Below the pieces are notes generated by a model. That model was not told where the DNA came from. It saw only the letters and a list, made by a program, of their open reading frames with translations, and did not search any database. From NCBI GenBank assembly GCA_964651475.1, contig CAZYXV010000010.1, positions 1-64,000 of the forward strand: a DNA stretch of 64,000 bases, written 5' to 3'. The stretch comes from JBGSMF01 sp964651475. Lineage in GTDB: Bacteria > Chloroflexota > Anaerolineae > Fen-1058. A program made the position numbers and the translations under genes. This document shows, one piece after another, positions 53,282-61,091 of the stretch; within the stretch, counting starts at the first letter, position 1; every line of letters starts with the position of its first letter.

Positions 53282-53287
53282 ATCTTT

Positions 53288-55213
53288 ATGAACGAATCTC
53301 ATGTCACCAAACTGGCCGGTCAGGTAGCTCAAATCTTGCGCAGCAAAGCTCAGGCCCGCGTAAAAATTGAGAGCGGTAAGTCTGATCACTGTATTCTCCA
53401 CATTGAAACAGCCAACGGTCAAAAATATGTCGCTGTCGTCATTCAGGCTGACCGGCCCGTCGGCATATCTACTGTGCAAGCGCTTTATGAACTCGTCAAG
53501 CAAACTAACACCACAAGAGGGTTTTTATTCACCGATGGGATATTTGAGGTTGAAGCAGCTAACTGGGCGCAAGGCAAGCCCCTGGATTTGATAGATGGGA
53601 ACAGTTTGAATCGTTTAGGGAGAACGCATGCAAAACAAAAGGGGAGCCAAAAATCGGGTGAGCTAGTCAAAGTTTTGGTCGGCATTGGAACGGCCTGGAG
53701 CATTATTTACCCTATCTTGTTTGTTGCCGCTTTGTTTTTGATGATGCGGGGGGGAGTGTTGTTTGGAGATGCAGTAAATCCTTCCTCCTTCACCACATTT
53801 TTCTCTGCGTTTATCTCCATACATTTTCTGACAGCTATTCTGTGCCTTGTGTTGATAGTATTTTATCTAATCCACATTATCAAGAACACTCGAGCTTCAG
53901 AGGTTGCCCGCATTTTATTGGGCGTTAGCCTGTTCTTCATGCCATACGTTGCCATGCCAATTTACTACTACCTGTACTTTTGGCGAGCCACCCCACCCAA
54001 GTGGGCAGTTGCTCAGAATTTGGATCAAGACCCTGCAAAACAAAATCGCTCAAATAAACTAGTTGTCGGCGTAATTGCGCTGACGTTCATTACGGTGATT
54101 GCGCTGCCGCTCGTGTTTATGATTTCAACCTTCTTGACCATATCGCAGGCATTTAAAGAACCTCCTGTTCCAGTCTACACAAATCTGCCTACCTATGGTC
54201 AAGGCGAGCTGCCGTTTTACCAGGCCTCCGAATCTACTGCTTTTACCCTCATCAATACATTCAAAGATATTTTTTTGTGGAGCAACGACAAGGATCTCCC
54301 CATCGTCATTATTGGCGACAAAGCATTCCTGGCCGGTTACATCAACGAAGCAGGTGAGCGACGGATCAATGTTGACTTGATTAGCGCCGACGTTGCTACC
54401 GGAAGAGTCAATTGGCAAGCCGAGGCCGGCTCCAATTCTATCGCTGCCGACGCCGGGCGAGTGTATGCTCAAGTTCCGAAACAAGCGGGCGATGCAGTCG
54501 GTATCATTGCCTATAACATCCACACCGGCGCCGCTATCTGGCAGACAACGCTTGACTACCAGTATGCCATCGGCATTGACTATTTGGCAATTACAGAGCC
54601 AAACTTGAGCGTGAAAACATATCATCGCAACAATGGCGCCTTTTATGCTATTTTGCCAACAACGGGCAAAATCCAGACATCCATCAACAAACCTGACCCG
54701 GTGTTTATGATTGATCCAGGTTGTACCTATGAGTGGTATGGCAACGCAGTGGTAGTGACAGGCCAGAACGGGTGGACAACCCGAACAGGTCCGGGGGATT
54801 ATCTAGAAAGAGGCGATACCATGCCTGTTGTATGGGATAACCTGATCTTGGTGAGGCCTATGAATTACACCGCCAGCCCTATCATTGCCTTGAATAAAAA
54901 AGATGGCTCGATTGTCTGGCAATCCAATCAACCTGTGGTGAGCAACATTGTGGTTGATGGTAATGTAACTTTTGTGCTAACATCCGTGGCTCAACTGGTG
55001 GCTCTGAATACGCAGACAGGTGAAATTGTGGCAACGCTGGATTTTGCGCCGCGCTTTGGTCAAGAGTATGACTTTGCTAACAACTCGCTCATTGTAGCTG
55101 CCAACGAAGGCACCGTCGGCGTTTACTTTAGGGACAAAAGCCAATTATCCTTTTTCCATTTCAACCCATCTACTGCAAAAGTGGGAGGGCAACATGGTTA
55201 TTCCCATAATTGA
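53288..55213 (+). CDS. Mrr-like / transmembrane / PQQ-propeller fusion protein
   Basis: About 641 residues. Residues 1-110 resemble the restriction-endonuclease-like Mrr_cat fold ('GKSDHCILHIETANGQKYVAVVIQ', 'GISTVQALYELVKQ', 'TRGFLFTDGIFEVEAANWAQ', 'LDLIDGNSLNRLG'), though a complete catalytic D-ExK set is not obvious. Four hydrophobic segments follow (about 128-285). The remaining 340 residues carry PQQ-type beta-propeller repeats ('VATGRVNWQAEAGS', 'IHTGAAIWQTTLDY', 'KKDGSIVWQSNQPV', 'TQTGEIVATLDFA'), predicted outside the cell. The base composition is visibly richer in A+T than that of the neighbours. It overlaps korB by 20 bp. Function unknown. Confidence 0.7.
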   Translation: MNESHVTKLAGQVAQILRSKAQARVKIESGKSDHCILHIETANGQKYVAVVIQADRPVGISTVQALYELVKQTNTTRGFLFTDGIFEVEAANWAQGKPLDLIDGNSLNRLGRTHAKQKGSQKSGELVKVLVGIGTAWSIIYPILFVAALFLMMRGGVLFGDAVNPSSFTTFFSAFISIHFLTAILCLVLIVFYLIHIIKNTRASEVARILLGVSLFFMPYVAMPIYYYLYFWRATPPKWAVAQNLDQDPAKQNRSNKLVVGVIALTFITVIALPLVFMISTFLTISQAFKEPPVPVYTNLPTYGQGELPFYQASESTAFTLINTFKDIFLWSNDKDLPIVIIGDKAFLAGYINEAGERRINVDLISADVATGRVNWQAEAGSNSIAADAGRVYAQVPKQAGDAVGIIAYNIHTGAAIWQTTLDYQYAIGIDYLAITEPNLSVKTYHRNNGAFYAILPTTGKIQTSINKPDPVFMIDPGCTYEWYGNAVVVTGQNGWTTRTGPGDYLERGDTMPVVWDNLILVRPMNYTASPIIALNKKDGSIVWQSNQPVVSNIVVDGNVTFVLTSVAQLVALNTQTGEIVATLDFAPRFGQEYDFANNSLIVAANEGTVGVYFRDKSQLSFFHFNPSTAKVGGQHGYSHN

Positions 55214-56060
55214 CGAAACACCAGCCAGCCTGAGGCCGGCCGATTACAAAAGCGAGGTCAAGCCCATTTGGTGTCCGGGCTGCGGCGACTATGGCGTGCT
55301 GTCGTCGTTTTACAAGGCGCTGGCCGAGTTAGGCCTGCCGCCGCACAATGCGGTGATTGTCTCTGGCATTGGGTGTTCGGGGCGGTTCCCGGCGTTTGTG
55401 GAAGCGTATGGGTTTCACGGCGTACACGGGCGCGCGCTGCCGCTGGCCACCGGCGTCAAGCTGGCCAATCCCGGCCTCAAGGTGGTGGTGGTGGGCGGCG
55501 ACGGCGACGCGTTTTCAATCGGCGCGGGACACTTGCCGCACGCCGCCCGGCGCAACGTTGACCTGACGTACATTGTGCTGGATAACGAAATTTACGGCCT
55601 GACCAAAGGGCAACCCTCGCCCACCAGCCCGCACGGCATGGTGAAAAAAGCTTCGCCGTATGGCAGCCCCGAATATCCCCTCAATCCATTGTTGATGGCG
55701 CTCTCTTACGGCGCGTCGTTCGTGGCGCGCGGCTTTTCCAGCCGCCCCAAAGAGATGGTCGAGTTGATCAAGCAGGGCATCCAGCACAAGGGATTTGCGT
55801 TCATTCAGGTGTTTAGCCCGTGCGTCACATTCAACGATACTTATGATCACTTTCGGCAGCTCACACTTGATTTGCCCGCCGATCACGATCCGTCGAACCA
55901 GTTGATGGCGATGGAGCGCGCACTATCGCAAGACCCCTTGTACCTGGGCGTCTATTATCGCGAGGCGCGCGCCACGTTCCACGATTCGCTCGACGAAATG
56001 CGCGCCAGGGCCGGCGGCGAGTTTTCGATACGAGGCGTGATCGAGCGTTATCGAGCCTGA
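55194..56060 (+). CDS. korB: 2-oxoacid:ferredoxin oxidoreductase beta subunit
   Basis: 288 residues. TPP- and cluster-binding subunit: 'WCPGCGDYGVLSSFYKALAELG' near residue 26, 'VSGIGCSGRFPAFV' near 54, and the TPP motif 'VGGDGDAFSIGAGHLPHAARRNVDLTYIVLDNEIYGLTKGQ' from about 101. It should pair with the gamma/alpha fusion at 4469-6226; no other alpha subunit is in the window. GGGAGGG precedes the ATG, which lies inside the end of the Mrr/PQQ gene. It ends 2 bp from a convergent permease gene. Confidence 0.92.
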   Translation: MVIPIIDETPASLRPADYKSEVKPIWCPGCGDYGVLSSFYKALAELGLPPHNAVIVSGIGCSGRFPAFVEAYGFHGVHGRALPLATGVKLANPGLKVVVVGGDGDAFSIGAGHLPHAARRNVDLTYIVLDNEIYGLTKGQPSPTSPHGMVKKASPYGSPEYPLNPLLMALSYGASFVARGFSSRPKEMVELIKQGIQHKGFAFIQVFSPCVTFNDTYDHFRQLTLDLPADHDPSNQLMAMERALSQDPLYLGVYYREARATFHDSLDEMRARAGGEFSIRGVIERYRA

Positions 56061-56062
56061 AT

Positions 56063-56983
56063 TCACTCGCGCCGGTACGGCTTGAGCAGCGCCGCCGGGC
56101 CAGCCGCATCCCGCCCGGCCAGGACGAGCGCGAGCAAGGTCGCCACGTAGGGCAGCGCCAGGAATGTTTCGTAAGGGAGCGGCAGTCGCAGCCCCATGGC
56201 TTGCAGGCGCAGTTGGAGCGCAAACATCCCGGCAAACAGCAGCGCCCCCAGCGTGACCTTGAGTGGATGCCAGCGGCCCAAAATCACCAGCGCGATTGCG
56301 ACCCAGCCTCGGCCGGCGATGATGCCGTGCGTAAAGGCGCCCATCTGGGCCAGCGAAAGGAACGCGCCCCCGACCGCCATCAGCCCGCCGCCCAGCGCCA
56401 GCGCCAGGTAACGAGTGTGGAAAACATTCACACTGGCGGCGTCGGCGGCCTCTGGATTTTCTCCCACCGCCCGCACCTTCAAACCAAAACTTGTCCGATA
56501 CAACAGCCAGCCCGCCAGCGGCACAATCACCAGGAAGGTGACGTAGGTGAGGCCGTATTGCTGCAACAAGATGCCCAGCAGTGGAACGTTGGGCAGGGGC
56601 GAGATCAGACCAAAAGACGCGATGGCGGGCGGGGTGGAGCGTCCGCCATAGTTCAATCGGAACGCAAAGAGCACTAGGCCCGTCAGGAGCAGTGTGATGC
56701 CCAGACCGGAGACGTGCTGTTCGGCGCCTAACGTCACGGCCAGCCATGCCATGAGCAAACTGGCCAGAACACCGCTTACAATCGCAGCGCACAATCCAAT
56801 CCACAAGCTGCCCGTGACGTCGGCGGCGTAAAACCCAGCGAATGCTCCCAAGAGCATGATGCCTTCGATGCCCAGGTTGAGCACGCCGGCCCGCTCGGCG
56901 TATGTTTCTCCGATGCCCGCCAGCGCCAGCGGTGTGGCGACGCGCAATGTGGCGGCGGCCAGTTCCATTAAGGCTTCCATCAT
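56063..56983 (-). CDS. BMP-type nucleoside ABC importer permease 2
   Basis: 306 residues, a BPD_transp_2 family permease with about eight to nine membrane segments. Starts 'MMEALMELAAATLRVATPLALAGIGETYAERAGVLNLGIEGIMLLGAFAGFYAA', a family hallmark region. Also 'KVRAVGENPEAADAASVNVFHTRYLALALGGGLMAVGGAFLSLAQMG' (coupling region). It forms a heteromeric channel with the permease at 56980, which it overlaps by 4 bp. Imports nucleosides or a similar small molecule. Confidence 0.9.
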   Translation of the reverse strand: MMEALMELAAATLRVATPLALAGIGETYAERAGVLNLGIEGIMLLGAFAGFYAADVTGSLWIGLCAAIVSGVLASLLMAWLAVTLGAEQHVSGLGITLLLTGLVLFAFRLNYGGRSTPPAIASFGLISPLPNVPLLGILLQQYGLTYVTFLVIVPLAGWLLYRTSFGLKVRAVGENPEAADAASVNVFHTRYLALALGGGLMAVGGAFLSLAQMGAFTHGIIAGRGWVAIALVILGRWHPLKVTLGALLFAGMFALQLRLQAMGLRLPLPYETFLALPYVATLLALVLAGRDAAGPAALLKPYRRE

Positions 56984-58059
56984 TCTCTCCTGATCCGATA
57001 TCGCTGCAGCGCGAGCAGCCCCAGTGTGGCCAGGAGCATGGTCGCCTGGATGACGTTGCCAAGGTACACCGGCGCCCCCAGCGCGCGGCTGGCGCTCAGC
57101 GCGCCCATATCAATCAGGCCAAAGAAGAGTCCGGCGGCGGCTACTCCCCACGCCTCCAATCCTCCTAGCATGGCAATAATGATGCCCGTGTAACCGTAAC
57201 CGGGCGATAGATCGCCGGTGAGGTGAAATTGCAAGCCGGCCACCTGGCTCACGCCGGCCACTCCCGCCACGCCGCCGCTGATCAGCGCCGATTTGAGCAG
57301 CGCGCCGGACACGTTCACGCCGGCAAAGCGCGCGGCGTTTTTACTCAGCCCAACGGCGCGCAGCTCTAGCCCCAGGCGAGTGCGCGATAGAATCAGCCAC
57401 AAGAGCGCCACGGACGCGAGCGCCAGCAAAAAGCCCAGGTGCAAGCGCGAGCGCGGAACCAGCCTGGGCCACTGTGTAGATAGTGCGATCTCGGGCGATT
57501 GGGGCCAACCAGATACGGGGTGCCGCCACGGTCCATTGAGCAGCGCGCTGACGATGTACATCATCACCGAGTTGAGCAGCAGCGTGGTGACGGTTTCATC
57601 CACCGCCAGCCTGATTTTGAGCAGCGCTGGCGCGAGCGCCCACAGCATCCCTGCCGCAAACCCGGCCAGGATCATTGCCAGGATGGCCAGCGCGGGCGGC
57701 CATTTCCCCAGCGCCGCGCCCAGCCACGCAGCGCTGATGGCCCCGGCGTAAAGCTGTCCCTCCACGCCAATGTTGGAATAGCCCGCCGAAAACGCAAACG
57801 TCACCGCCACGCCGCAAAAGATGAGGGGGATGGCCTTGACCAGCACTTCGAGCGCGCTGAACTGGCTGGCGAGCGGCTCGACGAAAAAATAGTAATAGAC
57901 GCGCAATGGATTGGCGCGCGCCCACAAGATCAGCCCCGATGTCAAGACAAACGTAATGAGCAAGGCGGCTGCCGGGATCAAGGCCCGCGTTCTTGCGCTT
58001 GCCTCGACCTGTTCCAAACGAAATTTCGGCCACAGCCTTTCAGGCTTGAGTGTGAGCAT
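56980..58059 (-). CDS. BMP-type nucleoside ABC importer permease 1
   Basis: 359 residues. Hydrophobic segments start near residue 30. Family segments 'FAFSAGYSNIGVEGQLYAGAISAAWLG' near 88, 'LLKIRLAVDETVTTLLLNSVMMYIVS' near 143 and 'LELRAVGLSKNAARFAGVNV' near 230. It corresponds to the NupP/YufP-type subunit. The start overlaps the ATPase gene by 20 bp and the end overlaps permease 2 by 4 bp. Confidence 0.9.
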   Translation of the reverse strand: MLTLKPERLWPKFRLEQVEASARTRALIPAAALLITFVLTSGLILWARANPLRVYYYFFVEPLASQFSALEVLVKAIPLIFCGVAVTFAFSAGYSNIGVEGQLYAGAISAAWLGAALGKWPPALAILAMILAGFAAGMLWALAPALLKIRLAVDETVTTLLLNSVMMYIVSALLNGPWRHPVSGWPQSPEIALSTQWPRLVPRSRLHLGFLLALASVALLWLILSRTRLGLELRAVGLSKNAARFAGVNVSGALLKSALISGGVAGVAGVSQVAGLQFHLTGDLSPGYGYTGIIIAMLGGLEAWGVAAAGLFFGLIDMGALSASRALGAPVYLGNVIQATMLLATLGLLALQRYRIRRE

Positions 58060-59590
58060 GGTGCCTCTCCCCGCCTGCCCCCGACATCATCAATCCCAGT
58101 TGCTCGACGGTCGCGCCGCGCGCAAAGACTCCCACGATTTTGCCTTTGTAGATAACGGCGATGCGGTCGGCCAGCGCCAGGAGCTCGTCCAGGTCTTCCG
58201 AGATTAACAAGATGCCGGCGCCCCGCGCGCGCAGCTCGAGCAACTGGTTGTGAACGTATTCGATCGCGGTGATGTCTAATCCGCGCGTTGGCTGCGGCGC
58301 AATCACGACTTTGGGTTGGCGCGAAAGCGCGCGCGCCAGGAGCAGCTTTTGCAGATTGCCGCCGGAAAGCGTGCGCGCCAGATCGGTGGGGCGCGCCTTG
58401 ATGTGATAGTTTTGAATGATCGCCTCGGCGTGGCAGGCGATGGCGGCGCGGTCCAACACGCCGCCAGGCGCAAACTCGTCCAGCCGCTCCAGCGCCAGGT
58501 TTTCCGCCACGCTCAAGTCGCCCACCACGCCCGCGCGCCGATCTTGTGGAATGCGGCCCAGGCCGGCGGCGGTGAGCGCGGCCGGGCTGGCGCCGGTTAT
58601 GTCGAGACCGCCGAGCAGGATTCGGCCGCCGGCGGGCCGGCGCATTCCGCATAATAGCTCGGCTAGTTCTTTTTGGCCGTTGCCGCTCACCCCGGCCAGT
58701 CCCAAGATTTCACCAGCGTGCACCGTCAGGGTGAGGTTGTGGAGCGCGGGTAAACCTCCGTCATCGCGCGCGCACAGATTTTGAATTTGTAACTGCTCGG
58801 AGGCCGGCTGGCTGCCAGTTTGCGTGTGGGGCGCCAGGATCTCTCGCCCCACCATCATTCGGGCCAATTGCGCTGGCGTGGCCTCCGAGGTATTGAGCGT
58901 TCCCACAACCTGGCCATCGCGCAGCACGGTTACCCGGTCGCTGATTGCCAGTACCTCTTTGAGTTTGTGGCTGATCAAGATCACAGCAAGGCCGTTTTTA
59001 CGCAGGCGCCTGAGCGCATCAAAGAACACCTCGACTTCTTGAGGCGTGAGCGACGAGGTCGGCTCGTCCAGGATCAGCACGCGCGCGTTTCTGTAAAGGG
59101 CTTTGAGGATTTCGACCCGCTGCTTTTGGCCGACCGAGAGATGGCTTACCGGGGCGCGGACGTCAATTGCGATTCCCAGAGCGTCGGCGGCGTCTGCCAC
59201 CTGGCGCTCAATAGCGGGCAGGTCGAGCCGAAAGCCAGGCGTGAACCCGAGCGCCACATTTTCGGCCACGCTTAACGTTGGCACCAGCGCAAAATGCTGC
59301 GTGACCATGCCAATGCCCAGGCGGATGGCGTCTTGCGGCGAAGCGATGCGCGCCGCTCGTCCGTCTACCAGGATTTCGCCCGCGTCCGCCCGATAGAATC
59401 CGTACAAGATGCACGCCAGGGTGGTCTTGCCGGCGCCGTTTTCCCCAAGCAGCGCGTGGATGTGGCCGCGCTGCACGCCCAGGTCAATCCGGTCGTTGGC
59501 GAGCGTGCGGCCAAAACGCTTGGTAATCGCGCGCATCTGGACGGCGTACTCGACGTTCGTTCTTTTGGTGTAATCTGTTGTCATTGCCAT
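58040..59590 (-). CDS. BMP-type nucleoside ABC importer ATPase (double)
   Basis: 516 residues with two ABC domains. First: Walker A 'LLGENGAGKTTLACILYG' near residue 43, signature 'LSVGQKQRVEILKAL'. Second: an altered Walker A 'LAGVSGNGQKELAELLCG' near 283, signature 'LSGGNLQKLLLARAL', as usual in the RbsA/NupO group. It energises the two permeases. Start: ATG at 59590 ('MAMTTDY...') is preferred over an upstream start; no strong RBS is visible, so the start is uncertain. Confidence 0.9.
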   Translation of the reverse strand: MAMTTDYTKRTNVEYAVQMRAITKRFGRTLANDRIDLGVQRGHIHALLGENGAGKTTLACILYGFYRADAGEILVDGRAARIASPQDAIRLGIGMVTQHFALVPTLSVAENVALGFTPGFRLDLPAIERQVADAADALGIAIDVRAPVSHLSVGQKQRVEILKALYRNARVLILDEPTSSLTPQEVEVFFDALRRLRKNGLAVILISHKLKEVLAISDRVTVLRDGQVVGTLNTSEATPAQLARMMVGREILAPHTQTGSQPASEQLQIQNLCARDDGGLPALHNLTLTVHAGEILGLAGVSGNGQKELAELLCGMRRPAGGRILLGGLDITGASPAALTAAGLGRIPQDRRAGVVGDLSVAENLALERLDEFAPGGVLDRAAIACHAEAIIQNYHIKARPTDLARTLSGGNLQKLLLARALSRQPKVVIAPQPTRGLDITAIEYVHNQLLELRARGAGILLISEDLDELLALADRIAVIYKGKIVGVFARGATVEQLGLMMSGAGGERHHAHTQA

Positions 59591-59626
59591 AGCGCGGCTC
59601 GCTTCGCGTGCTGCAACCAAATCTCA

Positions 59627-59697
59627 TTGGACACGGATGCACACGGATTCTCACAGATTAAAAAACATCCGTGTTCATCCGTGAAATCCGTGTCCAA
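59627..59697. repeat. Palindromic intergenic repeat
   Basis: TTGGACACGGAT (59627-59638) pairs with ATCCGTGTCCAA (59686-59697). The interior carries further CACGGAT/ATCCGTG words, giving a long imperfect stem. It lies between the BMP lipoprotein and the ATPase genes of one operon and may lower expression of downstream genes relative to the lipoprotein. Confidence 0.65.
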
Positions 59698-59708
59698 AAA
59701 ATCCGTGT

Positions 59709-60731
59709 CTATTTCTGAGCGACGACGCCGGTGGGTGTGGATTCGTCCACAATCACCTGGAATGTGCCTCGTTCGATTTCTTGCTGCCGTTGCCTGACCA
59801 GCGCGAGAATGGCCGGCGGGATGTGGCGGTCCAGGCCGTGAAATGGCGCCAGGCCGGCGCCGCCCTCGTGTATCGTGCTCAGTCCCCTCAGGTCTTGGCC
59901 CGTCATAGCGCCGGACTTGATTTGCCGGATGACGTACTCGACGGTGGGCGTCATGTTCCACACCGGGCCGGTGAGGACGACTTCCGGCCCAAGGTCGTTT
60001 TGATCCACCTCGTAACCCAAGGCCCATACCTTGCGTTCTACCGCCGCTTCGATCACGCCAAATCGCTCGCCGTATAACACGTCGGCCCCGGCGGCAATTT
60101 GAGCCATCGCTGCTTCTTTGGCCGCGGGCGGATCGAACCAGTTGTTGATAAACGTCACTAACACGGCGGCGTCCGGGTTCACCTCGTGAACCCCCTGAAT
60201 AAAGGTGTTGAGCAGGCGGTTGACGGCTGGGACGGGATAACCTGCCACAATGCCGATCGTATCGGATTTGGTCATGCCGCCGGCGATCAGCCCGCACAGA
60301 TAAGACGGCTCGTCGAGCTGGTCAATAAAGACCGACACGTTCGCGCCGGCCGGCAACTCGGAAGCGACGACAAAGGTGATATCGGCATAGTCGGCCGCCA
60401 CTCGCCGCACGGCTTCTTCGTTGCCATAAGCGTCGCCCACGATGGCCGCCGGCTTTTTCTTTTCGGCCACTTCGCGGAGCACCCGCTCCATATCGCCCGA
60501 GTAGCCAATATTGTCCATCCACTCGTAACAAATCTTGTTTTCGTCGGCGGCTTTTTTCAGAGCCGAGTGGATAATGTCTACCCACGGCTCTTCGACGGGC
60601 GTGGAAAACACGCCGTAAAACAGGGGCAGCTCGGATGGGGTGGGGGGCGCTGGCGCGGCAGGTCCGCACTGCACGAGCAAGACGGCGAACAAGGCGACGA
60701 CCAACACTGGATAGAATCGTTTGCTAAACAT
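59709..60731 (-). CDS. BMP family substrate-binding lipoprotein
   Basis: 340 residues. Lipobox 'LLVQC' with Cys22 and a Pro/Ala linker. BMP/Med-family sugar-binding-protein-like fold: 'FYGVFSTPVEEPWVDIIHSAL' near residue 38, 'AAIVGDAYGNEEAVRRVAADY' near 94, 'YLCGLIAGGMTKSDTIGIVAG' near 142, 'GADVLYGERFGVIEAAVE' near 208. Such proteins bind purine nucleosides or related compounds for the ABC importer encoded downstream. AGGAGG lies 4 nt before the ATG. Confidence 0.9.
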   Translation of the reverse strand: MFSKRFYPVLVVALFAVLLVQCGPAAPAPPTPSELPLFYGVFSTPVEEPWVDIIHSALKKAADENKICYEWMDNIGYSGDMERVLREVAEKKKPAAIVGDAYGNEEAVRRVAADYADITFVVASELPAGANVSVFIDQLDEPSYLCGLIAGGMTKSDTIGIVAGYPVPAVNRLLNTFIQGVHEVNPDAAVLVTFINNWFDPPAAKEAAMAQIAAGADVLYGERFGVIEAAVERKVWALGYEVDQNDLGPEVVLTGPVWNMTPTVEYVIRQIKSGAMTGQDLRGLSTIHEGGAGLAPFHGLDRHIPPAILALVRQRQQEIERGTFQVIVDESTPTGVVAQK

Positions 60732-60835
60732 GTAACCTCCTCCGTGAAAAATCTAGTTTTCTAATTGCATGATAACTCGCCAATCGGCGCGGCGCTATGA
60801 CGCGCGTCACATAGACGCGCGCGTCACATTGACGT

Positions 60836-60965
60836 GGGGTAGGGGCAGGTCTTGCACCTGCCCACCACACGCGGACGACCACAAGGGTCGCCTCTACAAT
60901 TCGGGGTAGGGGCAGGTCTTGCGCCTGCCCACAACACGCGGACGACCGCAAGGGTCGCCCCTACA
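60836..60965. repeat. Tandem 67-bp intergenic repeat
   Basis: Two units (60836-60898 and 60903-60965) carry the same words: GGGGTAGGGGCAGGT, CTTGC(A/G)CCTGCCCAC, ACACGCGGACGACC and CAAGGGTCGCC(T/C)CTACA, each with internal inverted symmetry. A shortened relative lies in the ligase gene at 32063-32111. The rest of the 360-bp intergenic region (60732-61091) shows GCGCGTCA words at 60801-60826 and no gene. Confidence 0.8.
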
Positions 60966-61091
60966 TTTTTGTGATTGGCGTCATAGCAAGAGCGCGCGAC
61001 ATGCCATACACTATGATTGAAAACGATGACCCCTTCAATCTGTGGGAGAGTGGAGCAGAAAGCCTGGTATATCTTGAGAAGGAGGTATGCG

